From positions 1,178,001 through 1,242,000 of the forward strand of contig NZ_JBFDTP010000001.1 of NCBI RefSeq assembly GCF_040719375.1: a stretch of DNA of 64,000 nucleotides, given 5' to 3'. A program made the translations under genes and the position numbers. The notes under the pieces are model-generated. The model was not told the origin of the DNA and did no database searches. It saw only the letters and a program-made list of their open reading frames with translations. This document shows, piece after piece, positions 34,841 to 43,935 of this stretch (position 1 is its first letter; every line of letters begins with the position of its first letter). The stretch comes from Clostridium sp. AN503 (lineage in GTDB: Bacteria; Bacillota; Clostridia; Lachnospirales; Lachnospiraceae).

Positions 34841-36481
34841 ATGAATAAAATGTTACTGGCAGCGCCGGTGCTGCTTCCTATCGCCGGAGGGATGCTTTTG
34901 CTGGCGTCGGGACTTTTTAAACGCGGCGGAGTGGGCGGCAGTCGGAAGCTGGCTTTGTACGTGGAGGGTCTGGTGCTGGTCAACAGCCTGATCATCGCAT
35001 GGCTTTTGTTCCACAGGCCGGAGGACGGCGGCAGGATGGTACTTTTCAGGCTGTACGGTAATCTGATCGTGATGTTCAAGCTGGACGGTATGGGCAGCGT
35101 ATTTGCGGGATTGATCGCGTTTCTGTGGCCGCTTGCCACGCTCTATGCGCTTGAGTATATGAGGAAGGAACAGAGAAAGTCGGAATTTTTCGCCTACTAT
35201 ACTATGACCTATGGCGTGACCGCGGGGGTTGCCCTGGCGGGCAATCTGCTTACCATGTACCTGTTTTATGAAATGCTGACGCTGGTGACGTTTCCGCTGG
35301 TGCTGTACCCCATGACAAAGGAAGCGGTGAGGGCAAGCCGCAGATACCTCTATTATTCCATCGGCGGAGCTGCGTTTGCGTTTATCGGCCTGGTGTTTGT
35401 GCTGAGGTATTCGGCAACGGGCAATACGGAATTTATCGCTGGCGGGGTGCTGGATCTGGCTATGGCGCAGGCGGACAGAAATATCCTGCTGCTCATCTAT
35501 GTGCTGGCATTCTTCGGGTTTGGAGTCAAGGCGGCGCTTTTGCCCTGTCACGGCTGGCTGCCCAGGGCTACGGTGGCTCCCACCCCAGTGACGGCGCTGC
35601 TCCATGCAGTGGCGGTGGTGAAGTCCGGCGCCTTTGCGATCATGCGGTTTACTTATTTCAGCTTTGGAACCCGTTTTTTGTTCGGAAGCTGGGCGCAGTG
35701 GGTGGTGATGGGAGCGGCGCTTATGACGATCGCGTTTGGCTCTACTATGGCGGTGCGGGAGATCCACTGGAAACGACGTCTTGCATATTCAACGATCAGC
35801 AATTTATCTTACATCCTGTTTGGGGCGGCAATGATGACGCCTCTTGGGCTGGCGGCGGCTCTAAGCCATATGGTGGCCCATGCGTTTATGAAGATCTGTT
35901 CCTTTTTCTGCGCCGGGGCGGTGATGCACCAGTCAGGAAAAACATATGTATATGAGCTGGACGGCCTGGGCAGGAAAATGCCGGTGACCTTCGCCTGCCT
36001 GACTGTGGCGAGCTTCTCACTTATGGGGATTCCGCTGTTTGCCGGGTTTATCAGCAAATGGAATCTGGCTCAGGCGGCCTTTGACTGCGGTGGGAGTGCA
36101 GCGGCGTATGGGGCGGCCCAGACAGCAGCGGCTGTGGGCGTTTCTTCCATGGGCTGGCTGCCTTATGCGGGAGTCGGGGTGATCCTGTATTCGGCTCTGA
36201 TGACGGGGATCTATATGCTGATCGTGCTGATACGGGCTTATTTTCCAAAGATACTGCCGCAGGCGGCTGTTGTTAAGGAGGATGGTCTGCAAGGTGGTTC
36301 CGGCATCGGAGCAAATGCGGCCTCCGGTGATCCGGTGGGCGGCGCAGGACGGCCTGTTACAGATCCGAACTGGATGATGCTGGTCCCGCTCATCACATTT
36401 GCGGTGGTGATTCTGGTGATCGGGCTCCATTCTGCTCCGCTTATGGAGTATCTGACAGCGATAGGAGGTGAGGCGGGATGA
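34841..36481 (+). CDS. proton-conducting antiporter large subunit 3 (NuoL/M-like)
   Basis: A 546-residue NuoL/M/N-type protein. It shows TMYLFYEMLTLVTFPLVLYP near residue 136, GFGVKAALLPCHGWLPRATV near residue 227 and MVAHAFMKICSFFCAGAVMH near residue 343. In the family PLHxWLP motif the His context is PCHGWLP. The ATG at 34841 follows GGAGG by five bases; a GTG at 34826 is possible and would add five residues. A glycine-rich linker near residue 490 separates the last helix. Its end overlaps the next gene by four bases. Confidence 0.92.
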   Translation: MNKMLLAAPVLLPIAGGMLLLASGLFKRGGVGGSRKLALYVEGLVLVNSLIIAWLLFHRPEDGGRMVLFRLYGNLIVMFKLDGMGSVFAGLIAFLWPLATLYALEYMRKEQRKSEFFAYYTMTYGVTAGVALAGNLLTMYLFYEMLTLVTFPLVLYPMTKEAVRASRRYLYYSIGGAAFAFIGLVFVLRYSATGNTEFIAGGVLDLAMAQADRNILLLIYVLAFFGFGVKAALLPCHGWLPRATVAPTPVTALLHAVAVVKSGAFAIMRFTYFSFGTRFLFGSWAQWVVMGAALMTIAFGSTMAVREIHWKRRLAYSTISNLSYILFGAAMMTPLGLAAALSHMVAHAFMKICSFFCAGAVMHQSGKTYVYELDGLGRKMPVTFACLTVASFSLMGIPLFAGFISKWNLAQAAFDCGGSAAAYGAAQTAAAVGVSSMGWLPYAGVGVILYSALMTGIYMLIVLIRAYFPKILPQAAVVKEDGLQGGSGIGANAASGDPVGGAGRPVTDPNWMMLVPLITFAVVILVIGLHSAPLMEYLTAIGGEAG

Positions 36482-38448
36482 TCGGACCGTTTGACGTTTT
36501 GATCCCGGGCTTTGGCGGCTTGGGGCTGCATTTCCGGCTGGATGGATTCCGCCTGGTCTATCTGGGGATCGCGGTGCTGATGTGGTGTGTCAGCGGAGTG
36601 TTCTCTTTAGAGTACATGGCCCATTATGAGAAACGGCGCAGGTACTATGTGTTTTTCTGGCTCACATTTCTGGCTACAGCCGGGGTGTTTCTGTCTGCGG
36701 ACTTTTATACCACATTTCTCTTTTTTGAGATCATGTCCTTCACTTCTTATGTGTGGGTTGCTTTTGATGAACGGAAGGAGAGTCTTCGGGCGGCGGAGAC
36801 TTATCTGGCGGTGGCGGTGATCGGCGGGCTGGCGATGCTGATGGGCCTGTTTATGGTGTATGATCTGTTCGGCACGCTGGAAATGGACGCGGTCGGAACT
36901 GCTGCGGGGCAACTGCTGGCGCTGGAAAAATCTGTCAATAGTATAGAAGCCAGTGCGTTGACTGCAAGGGCTGTGACGCGTCTTTACATTGCCGGAGGCC
37001 TGATGTTGTTTGGGTTCGGGGCGAAGGCGGGCTGTGTCCCTCTTCACATCTGGCTGCCGAAAGCCCACCCGGAGGCTCCTGCGCCAGCCAGTGCGCTGCT
37101 GTCCGGAATCCTGACGAAAGCCGGTGTGTTTGGAATCATCGTGGTATCCTGCGGAATGTTTGGACAGGATAAGCCATGGGGACTTTTGCTCGCGGGACTG
37201 GGACTTCTGACGATGTTTGTGGGGGCGCTCCTTGCGCTGTTTTCGGTGAATTTGAAACGGACTTTGGCCTGCTCCTCGGTCTCCCAGATCGGATTTATCC
37301 TGACCGGGATTGGGATGGCGTGTCTCCTTAAAAGCGCTGGGGAGGGAAATGTCCTGGCAGTGCGGGGCGCATTCCTCCATATGGTCAATCACTCCCTGTT
37401 TAAACTGGTGCTGTTCCTCTGTGCGGGCGCGGTGTTCATGAACCTGCACCAGCTGGGGCTGAATGATATCAGGGGGTTTGGGAGAAAGAAACCGGCGCTG
37501 GCCTTCTGCTTCCTGATGGGGGCGCTGGGGATCAGCGGAGTTCCCCTCTGGAGTGGTTATGTGAGTAAGACCCTGCTGCATGAAAGCATTGTGGAGTACG
37601 GAGGGATTTTGGGCAATCCTGTGGTATGGACGGCGGCGGAGTGGCTGTTTCTGCTGACAGGCGGGATGACTGCGGCTTATATGCTGAAGCTGGCGGTGGC
37701 CCTGTTTGTTGAGAAGCATCCGTCGCGGCAGGCGGAGTTTGACGCCATGTCGGACTCTTATATGAAGCCGTCCAGCAGAAATGTGCTGGTTGGGACGGCG
37801 GTACTGCTCCCTGTCTTTGGTATATTTCCACGTCAGACGATGGAGCGGCTGGCGGATCTGGGAGAGGGATTTTTCGGAGTAAACGGCGCAGGGCATCCGG
37901 TTTCCTGGTTTTCCTTTGGCAATTTAAAAGGAAGCATGATTTCCATCGGGATCGGAATCGCTCTCTATGCGGTACTGGTGCGCGGAGTGCTCATGGAGCG
38001 CGAGGGAGAAACAGGCAGACGGTATGTGGACCGATGGCCTGCATGGATGGACCTGGAAAATCTGATCTACCGTCCGGTTCTTGCGACGGCGCTTCCGGGG
38101 ATCTGCGGCGCGGTATTTGGATTTATTGACCGGTATCTGGTGTCTGTGGTTGTGACTGTATTCCTGGCAGTATCTTCCGTCCTGTGCCGGGCGATGGATC
38201 ATATGGCGGACGGGCTGGTCCTGGCGGCAAGGAAGACGACACACAGCCAGCGTCCTGCTACAGCAGAGAGAACGAGTTCCGGAGGCAAAATGAGAGCTGC
38301 CGGGCAGGCCAGGCTTGCAAGCACCGGGGAGCGGATGCGTCACACGATCAGACTGGTGGAGGAAAGCTTTTCTTTTGGACTTATGTTATTCTGCATCGGC
38401 CTGTGCCTGACATTGGGGTATCTGCTGTGCGTGTTTTTCCGCGGGTAG
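36478..38448 (+). CDS. proton-conducting antiporter large subunit 4 (NuoL-like)
   Basis: A 656-residue NuoL-like protein, the longest of the four. It has TFLFFEIMSFTSYVWVAFDE near residue 81, GFGAKAGCVPLHIWLPKAHP near residue 180 and LHMVNHSLFKLVLFLCAGAV near residue 300. Beyond residue 500 there is an extra domain with further helices and a basic linker (KKTTHSQRPATAERT-like), ending in a final hydrophobic helix. The long C-terminus recalls the lateral-helix extension of NuoL/MrpA, so this may take MrpA's place in the complex. Confidence 0.9.
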   Translation: MIGPFDVLIPGFGGLGLHFRLDGFRLVYLGIAVLMWCVSGVFSLEYMAHYEKRRRYYVFFWLTFLATAGVFLSADFYTTFLFFEIMSFTSYVWVAFDERKESLRAAETYLAVAVIGGLAMLMGLFMVYDLFGTLEMDAVGTAAGQLLALEKSVNSIEASALTARAVTRLYIAGGLMLFGFGAKAGCVPLHIWLPKAHPEAPAPASALLSGILTKAGVFGIIVVSCGMFGQDKPWGLLLAGLGLLTMFVGALLALFSVNLKRTLACSSVSQIGFILTGIGMACLLKSAGEGNVLAVRGAFLHMVNHSLFKLVLFLCAGAVFMNLHQLGLNDIRGFGRKKPALAFCFLMGALGISGVPLWSGYVSKTLLHESIVEYGGILGNPVVWTAAEWLFLLTGGMTAAYMLKLAVALFVEKHPSRQAEFDAMSDSYMKPSSRNVLVGTAVLLPVFGIFPRQTMERLADLGEGFFGVNGAGHPVSWFSFGNLKGSMISIGIGIALYAVLVRGVLMEREGETGRRYVDRWPAWMDLENLIYRPVLATALPGICGAVFGFIDRYLVSVVVTVFLAVSSVLCRAMDHMADGLVLAARKTTHSQRPATAERTSSGGKMRAAGQARLASTGERMRHTIRLVEESFSFGLMLFCIGLCLTLGYLLCVFFRG

Positions 38449-38491
38449 TTTCCGGGTGGCAAATCCTTGTTCTGGACGAACCAGTTTTCCT

Positions 38492-38640
38492 ATGGTATAA
38501 TATGAACACTTAGCGAAGACAAGCCGTAAGGCGCAGGCTGAACTTAGTGAGAATATATACCTGGACACTTAGCGAGGCAAAGCCGTAAGGCGCAGGGCGA
38601 GTTTAGTGACCATGGTATAATATGAACACTTAGCGAAGAA
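38492..38640 (+). repeat. tandem repeat with duplicated TATAAT upstream of gdpP
   Basis: The 28-base word starting ATGGTATAATATGAACAC occurs at 38492 and again at 38612, 120 bases apart. Between them, units of 59 and 61 bases start at ACACTTAGCGA (38506, 38565, 38626), and two of these share AAGCCGTAAGGCGCAG, which can fold (GCC-GTAA-GGC). Both TATAAT copies follow a TGG, so they may be alternative extended -10 promoters for gdpP-rplI-dnaB. Confidence 0.7.
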
Positions 38641-38691
38641 TACAGGTTACTGCTTGAAACGAATTCAATGAATTCGATAAGGAGACAGAAT

Positions 38692-40734
38692 ATGAAAGAA
38701 AACTTAAAGGTAAAGGGGCAGTTGAACGGATATCTGGCATGGCCGCTGCTGTTGTCCCTGTTCCTGGTTTTTGCGAATGTGGCTGTGGCATTTGTGAGCC
38801 GGATGGGCGCGCTGCTCATGCTGGCATTCACGGTCTGCTATATCGTGATAGCAGTCTGGATCTATGTGTACAGCCGCAAAAGGATCCTGGGCGGACTGGT
38901 GGACTTTTCTTCTGAATATGCGTGGATCCAGAAGCAGCTTCTGGCGGATATGGCATTGCCTTATGCCCTGGCAGATGAGGACGGCAGGGTAGTATGGATG
39001 AACAAGGCCTTCCAGGAGGTCATGGAGGAGGAAAAAGGAAGCAGAAAGAATCTGCTGTCCCTGTTCCCGGAGATGACAAAGACGGATCTTGCCACGGACG
39101 ATGGCATAGCCAGTGTGCACACTTCATATGGAGAGCACAAATTCCGTCTGGACCTGCATCCCATGTATGTGAGCGGTACAGAGGAGGAAGAGATCAAAGC
39201 GGTTGTCGGCAGGCAGAAGCTGCTGGCAGTTTATCTGTTTGATGAGACGGAGATCCTGCGTTACCGTCAGGAGATCACCGATGAGAAGATGGTTGCCGGA
39301 CTGATCTATCTGGACAACTACGAGGAGGCCTTAGAGAGCGTGGAGGAAGTGCGCCGCTCCTTGCTGACAGCGCTCATCGACCGTAAGATCAACAAGTATA
39401 TCGGCGCTATGGACGGCGTCGTGAAGAAGATGGAGAAGGACAAATATTTCTTCACCATCAAGCAGAAGTATGTGGAACAGATCCAGGAGGAGCGGTTTGG
39501 GATCCTGGAGGATGTGAAGGCAGTCAATATCGGCAATGAGATGGCGGTCACCTTGAGTATCGGCATCGGCATGAACGGTGAGAGCTACAGCCAGAACTAC
39601 GACTATGCCCGGGTGGCCATCGATATGGCGCTGGGCCGGGGCGGCGACCAGGCGGTACTTAAAGACGGCAGCAAGATCCAGTACTACGGCGGCAAATCCC
39701 AGCAGCTTGAAAAGGCGACCCGCGTGAAGGCACGCGTGAAAGCCCATGCCCTGCGGGAGCTGATGGAGACGAAGGACCGTCTGTTGATCATGGGGCACAA
39801 GCTCAGCGACATCGATTCCTTTGGCGCGGCCATCGGTATCTACCGGATCGCTACAGCGCTCAATAAAAAGTCCCATATCATCATCAATGAAGTGACTTCA
39901 TCGGTACAGCCGATGATGAACCGTTTTCTGGACAATCCGGAGTACCCGGAGGATCTGTTTTTGACTGGAGCGCAGGCAGCGGAGCTGGTGGACAGCAATA
40001 CTATGCTGGTGGTCGTGGATGTGAACCGTCCCAGCATCACCGATGCCCCGGAGCTTCTGCGTATGGTGAAGACGATCGTAGTGCTGGATCACCACCGCCA
40101 GAGCAGCGAGATCATCAGCAATGCGGTCCTCTCCTATGTGGAGCCGTATGCATCCTCAGCCTGTGAGATGGTTGCGGAGGTGCTTCAGTATATTGCTGAC
40201 AGCATCAAGATCAAGTCAGCCGAGGCGGACGCCATGTATGCGGGGATTGTGATCGATACCAACAATTTTACCAATCAGACCGGCGTGCGTACCTTTGAGG
40301 CGGCGGCGTACCTGCGGCGCAATGGCGCAGATGTGACCCGCGTGCGCAAGCTGTTCCGGGATGATATGGCAGATTACAAGGCGAAGGCTGCGACCATCAC
40401 CTCGGCGGAAGTGTTCCGGGAAGCATTTTCCATCGGGATCTGTCCGGCGGATGGCTTGCAGAGCCCGACGATCGTGGGTGCGCAGGCAGCCAACGAACTG
40501 TTGGAGATCAAGGGTATCAAGGCTTCGATCGTGCTGACTGAGTACCACAATGTCATCTATTTAAGCGCCCGCTCCATCGACGAAGTCAATGTGCAGGTGA
40601 TGATGGAGCAGCTCGGCGGCGGAGGACACCGGACCATAGCCGGGGCGCAGCTTGAGGGCGTGACCGTTGAGGAAGCCAAGACCCGGGTAAAAGAAGTAAT
40701 AGACCAGATGTTGCAGAAGGGAGATATATCATAA
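38692..40734 (+). CDS. gdpP: DHH-family cyclic-di-AMP phosphodiesterase
   Basis: A 680-residue GdpP-like protein. Two membrane helices lie at about residues 15-60, followed by a PAS-like domain, then a degenerate GGDEF domain near 200-330. A DHH/DHHA1 phosphoesterase region follows, with LIMGHKLSDIDSFGAA, VVVDVNRPS, VVLDHHRQS and GGGGHRTIAGAQL. GdpP hydrolyses the second messenger c-di-AMP, which controls potassium and cell-wall homeostasis. AAGGAG precedes the ATG at 38692; an ATG at 38668 has no site. It heads the conserved gdpP-rplI-dnaB cluster and shares one base with rplI. Confidence 0.94.
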   Translation: MKENLKVKGQLNGYLAWPLLLSLFLVFANVAVAFVSRMGALLMLAFTVCYIVIAVWIYVYSRKRILGGLVDFSSEYAWIQKQLLADMALPYALADEDGRVVWMNKAFQEVMEEEKGSRKNLLSLFPEMTKTDLATDDGIASVHTSYGEHKFRLDLHPMYVSGTEEEEIKAVVGRQKLLAVYLFDETEILRYRQEITDEKMVAGLIYLDNYEEALESVEEVRRSLLTALIDRKINKYIGAMDGVVKKMEKDKYFFTIKQKYVEQIQEERFGILEDVKAVNIGNEMAVTLSIGIGMNGESYSQNYDYARVAIDMALGRGGDQAVLKDGSKIQYYGGKSQQLEKATRVKARVKAHALRELMETKDRLLIMGHKLSDIDSFGAAIGIYRIATALNKKSHIIINEVTSSVQPMMNRFLDNPEYPEDLFLTGAQAAELVDSNTMLVVVDVNRPSITDAPELLRMVKTIVVLDHHRQSSEIISNAVLSYVEPYASSACEMVAEVLQYIADSIKIKSAEADAMYAGIVIDTNNFTNQTGVRTFEAAAYLRRNGADVTRVRKLFRDDMADYKAKAATITSAEVFREAFSIGICPADGLQSPTIVGAQAANELLEIKGIKASIVLTEYHNVIYLSARSIDEVNVQVMMEQLGGGGHRTIAGAQLEGVTVEEAKTRVKEVIDQMLQKGDIS

Positions 40735-41180
40735 TGGAAGTAGTATTATTGGAAGATGTAAAGGCTCTTGGGAAAAAGGGCCAGATCGTAAAGGTAAATG
40801 ACGGCTATGCGAGGAATTTCATTCTGAAGAAGAACCTGGGAGTGGAAGCCACCGCGAAGAATTTAAATGATTTAAAGCTCCAGAAGGCCAACGCAGATAA
40901 GCTTGCGGCAGAGCAGCTTGCGGCGGCGAAGGAGCTTGCGGCAAAGATTGAAAAGCTGGCAGTGACCCTGACCATGAAGGCAGGGGAAGGCGGCAGGGCA
41001 TTCGGTTCTGTTTCCAGCAAGGAGATCGCGGCGGCGGCGTCCGAGCAGCTGGGACTGGATATTGACAAAAAGAAGATGGTGCTGCCGGAACCGATCAAGA
41101 CCTTCGGAACTCATGAGGTACCGGTAAAGCTGCACAAGGATGTGACGGCGAAGCTGGCGGTCAAAGTGACAGAGGCTTAA
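40734..41180 (+). CDS. rplI: 50S ribosomal protein L9
   Basis: A 148-residue L9 protein of normal length. The N-terminal domain MEVVLLEDVKALGKKGQIVK and NDGYARNFILKK are diagnostic. A long Ala/Lys/Glu helix links to the C-terminal domain with GGRAFGSVSSKEIA. L9 binds 23S rRNA at the base of the L1 stalk. Its start overlaps the gdpP stop (TAATG), so it is translated from the same message. Confidence 0.98.
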   Translation: MEVVLLEDVKALGKKGQIVKVNDGYARNFILKKNLGVEATAKNLNDLKLQKANADKLAAEQLAAAKELAAKIEKLAVTLTMKAGEGGRAFGSVSSKEIAAAASEQLGLDIDKKKMVLPEPIKTFGTHEVPVKLHKDVTAKLAVKVTEA

Positions 41181-41288
41181 ACGCGGGTATTAGATGCAGA
41201 TGCCCAGGGCTTAATTGCCGTATGGCAGGAGACAGATACCGGAGGATAAAAGCCGGTACAGGATTTGTGATAGGAGAAAGACAGACAG

Positions 41289-42623
41289 ATGGATGAAGCC
41301 CTGATGAAACGGGTGCTTCCTCACAGTATTGAAGCGGAGCAGTCGGTGATCGGTTCCATGTTGATGGATAAGGAAGCGATCATTGCGGCATCCGAGATTG
41401 TAGTGGCAGCGGATTTTTACCAGCAGCAGTACGGCGTTATGTTTGAGTCCATGGTGGAGCTGTTTAACGAAGGCTTGCCAGTGGATCTGATCACCCTCCA
41501 GAACCGTTTAAAGGAGAAGGATGTACCGCCGGAGGTCAGCAGCCTGGAGTTTGTCCGGGATATCATAACCACAGTGCCGACCTCTGCCAATGTGAAGTCC
41601 TATGCCAATATCGTCCGTGAGAAAGCAGTTTTAAGAAGATTGATCAAGACAACTGAAGAGATAGCTAATACCTGCTATGTAGGTAAAGAACCGCTGGAGC
41701 AGATCCTGGCGGGCACGGAGAAGACCATATTTGATCTGCTCCAGAGCCGCAGCTCAGGTGATTTTGTCCCGATCCGGCAGGTGGCGCTGAATGTGCTGGA
41801 GAAGATAGAGACCGCATCCAAGACCCAGGGAACTGTTACCGGTATCCCTACTGGTTTTATAGATCTGGATTACAAGACTTCGGGTATGCAGCCTTCGGAT
41901 TTCGTGCTGATCGCAGCGCGTCCGTCCATGGGAAAAACGGCTTTCGTGCTGAATCTGGTGGATCACGTGGCGGTCCGGAAGAACCTGCCATGCATGATCT
42001 TCAGTCTGGAGATGTCCAAGGAACAGCTGGTCAACCGTATGCTTGCCATGGAGTCCAATGTAGACTCTCAGAAGCTGAGGACTGGCAACTTGACAGATTC
42101 CGACTGGGATGCCGTTGTAGAAGGCATCGGGGTCATTGGCAATTCCAAGCTGATCATCGATGACACCCCTGGTATATCCATCACAGAACTGCGTTCCAAG
42201 TGCAGAAAAATGAAGCTGGAATACGGTCTCAGTATGGTTATCATAGACTACTTACAGCTCATGTCAGGCAGCGGCGGCAAAAACAGCGACAACCGTCAGC
42301 AGGAGATATCTGAGATCTCCCGTTCCTTAAAAGCACTGGCCAGGGAGATGAGCGCCCCGGTAGTAGCTCTGTCCCAGCTGAGCCGTGCCTGTGAGACGAG
42401 GACGGACCATCGTCCGATGCTGTCCGACTTACGAGAGTCAGGCGCGATCGAGCAGGATGCCGACGTAGTAATGTTTTTGTACAGGGATGATTACTATAAT
42501 AAAGATACTGATACACCGAATATAGCGGAAGTCATCATTGCCAAACAGAGAAACGGCCCGATCGGAACCGTGAACCTGCTGTGGCAGCCGGAGTTTACGA
42601 AGTTTGTAAACTTGGCCAAGTGA
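41289..42623 (+). CDS. dnaB: replicative DNA helicase
   Basis: A 444-residue DnaB. The N-terminal domain begins VLPHSIEAEQSVIGSMLMD. The RecA-like domain contains Walker A AARPSMGKTAF near residue 210 and Walker B MVIIDYLQLM. The DnaB motif SRSLKALAREMSAPVVALSQ is present, as is the arginine-finger-region RESGAIEQDADVVMFLYRD. It unwinds DNA at the replication fork. It follows rplI by 108 bases with TAGGAGAAAG before the ATG and ends at a very strong terminator. Confidence 0.98.
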   Translation: MDEALMKRVLPHSIEAEQSVIGSMLMDKEAIIAASEIVVAADFYQQQYGVMFESMVELFNEGLPVDLITLQNRLKEKDVPPEVSSLEFVRDIITTVPTSANVKSYANIVREKAVLRRLIKTTEEIANTCYVGKEPLEQILAGTEKTIFDLLQSRSSGDFVPIRQVALNVLEKIETASKTQGTVTGIPTGFIDLDYKTSGMQPSDFVLIAARPSMGKTAFVLNLVDHVAVRKNLPCMIFSLEMSKEQLVNRMLAMESNVDSQKLRTGNLTDSDWDAVVEGIGVIGNSKLIIDDTPGISITELRSKCRKMKLEYGLSMVIIDYLQLMSGSGGKNSDNRQQEISEISRSLKALAREMSAPVVALSQLSRACETRTDHRPMLSDLRESGAIEQDADVVMFLYRDDYYNKDTDTPNIAEVIIAKQRNGPIGTVNLLWQPEFTKFVNLAK

Positions 42624-42636
42624 TGAGACGGGTAGG

Positions 42637-42710
42637 AAAAGGGGTGTGGGAGCTGGGAAAAATGAACTTGCTTTTGTTCATTTTTCCCAGCTCCCACACC
42701 CCTTTTTCTA
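42637..42710 (+). terminator. 31-bp perfect terminator hairpin after dnaB
   Basis: Arms 42637-42667 and 42676-42706 are exact inverse complements with an 8-base loop, and the right arm ends in CCTTTTTCT. It begins 14 bases after the dnaB stop. It is unusually long for an intrinsic terminator. Confidence 0.85.
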
Positions 42711-42794
42711 TGAGGCGAACGCCCCCAACTGAGATGAAGCGAAGCGGAATCGAAGTTGTTCCGGCGAACCAGCGAGGCGTCCGTCCTGCACACC
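42711..42794. other. short GC-rich intergenic element, possibly a dispersed repeat
   Basis: Between the dnaB terminator and the choloylglycine hydrolase stop lies an 84-base stretch with small inverted words such as GAAGCGAAGC and two GGCGAAC/CGGCGAACC-like boxes. It does not look like coding sequence. It may be a REP-like or palindromic dispersed repeat. Confidence 0.25.
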
Positions 42795-43748
42795 TCATTC
42801 CATTACAACGATTTCACGGCACTTCGACCAATCCGCCTTTACCCTCACAGTATCCAGCTCATCATACCTCCTGACAAAATACTCCTGTTCTGCCAGATCA
42901 ATAACTGCTGTGTACTGTGTATAATCTGCGGCTTCCCGTCCAGTGACCACAACCCCTTTTGGGATCATGACACCCTCTAAAGCATGAAAGCACGCGGCGG
43001 GAAGCTCATTTCGTTCCTCTGGGATCTCCATAAAACTTTTAATAAAAGCTGTCCGCACAAATCTCCCCGGCGGGGTAAAATCACCTGGAAGCCCGGTACT
43101 CCCGGCGCCCTGTCCAAAAGGTGACAGTTTTGCTTCCAGCCATTCGGCGTCTTCGTTCTGCCGTGGTGACAGTCCTGCAAAGTTGCGCAAATTGCACATA
43201 TGCCATGGAAAATCCGGACTGTTTGTCAATACTCCAATGGGATTATTCCATAGATGCAGGCCATCCGAAGTTTTTTCGATGACAAGACAGCCCCCATCCT
43301 TGTCTGTGATGATCCAGTGAAGGGGCGCAACGGATTTTGTCACGGAATCCTCAATGCCAACAATTTGAATTGATTTTAGGATTCCGGAGGCCTGGCGGAC
43401 GGAGCTGCATTGCCCCAGAAGGAAACCTACGATCTCGATGGCGGCAATGGAAAGATTGGAAGAACCCGCTGATTCCGGCGGTTCATAGCTTGCATATCCA
43501 GGGAAATAGAGGGCAGCGGCGGCAAAACCGGATTCATTCACGCCATCGGCAAAAACAACAGGATTGATATCCTGACCAGTACCAAGGAAGCTATAACGGT
43601 TTTGTATGGTATGAGTGCCGCAGAGATTTCCCCAACGGTAGTTTCTGGGGACCTGATACATTTTGGGATCGAGCTGGTAAGAAAAATCCATAGTGCGCCC
43701 GAACCAGATATTTCCGCTGGGCGACTGAATAGTAATAGCAGTACACAT
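42795..43748 (-). CDS. choloylglycine hydrolase family protein (bile salt hydrolase/penicillin acylase)
   Basis: A 317-residue Ntn hydrolase. The ATG at 43748 makes Cys the second residue (MCTAITIQS), and removal of Met exposes the catalytic nucleophile. AGGAGGTTTATCC precedes it; a longer frame to 43877 would bury the cysteine. Further active-site stretches are FGRTMDF (Arg, Asp), FADGVNESGFAAAALYFPG, VLTNSPDF (Asn) and GDFTPPGRFVRTAF (Arg). The family includes bile salt hydrolases and penicillin V acylases. Bile-acid deconjugation is plausible for a gut Clostridium, but substrate specificity cannot be read from this alone. No signal peptide. Confidence 0.88.
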   Translation of the reverse strand: MCTAITIQSPSGNIWFGRTMDFSYQLDPKMYQVPRNYRWGNLCGTHTIQNRYSFLGTGQDINPVVFADGVNESGFAAAALYFPGYASYEPPESAGSSNLSIAAIEIVGFLLGQCSSVRQASGILKSIQIVGIEDSVTKSVAPLHWIITDKDGGCLVIEKTSDGLHLWNNPIGVLTNSPDFPWHMCNLRNFAGLSPRQNEDAEWLEAKLSPFGQGAGSTGLPGDFTPPGRFVRTAFIKSFMEIPEERNELPAACFHALEGVMIPKGVVVTGREAADYTQYTAVIDLAEQEYFVRRYDELDTVRVKADWSKCREIVVME

Positions 43749-43935
43749 GGATAAACCTCCTGTCAGAAGATCAATGGGAACATAGTGATATATATTCAGG
43801 AGGAATCTCAGGCATTCCATTCCCTGCCCAGTTACCAGTTGTGCCCCCATCTGTGCCGGTTGTGCAGAAATCCGCAATTTTTATCAAAAATATGATAAGG
43901 TTACCTCACTTAAATAAACCAGGGAGGGAAATACA

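Noticed and set aside
36607..37896. A 429-codon minus-strand frame opposite antiporter subunit 4
   Set aside because: Low-hydrophobicity, Gln/His/Arg-rich shadow of a membrane protein gene.
38492..38640. CRISPR array
   Set aside because: The repeats are 59-61 bases apart with no distinct spacers, there are only two to three units, and no cas genes are in the window.
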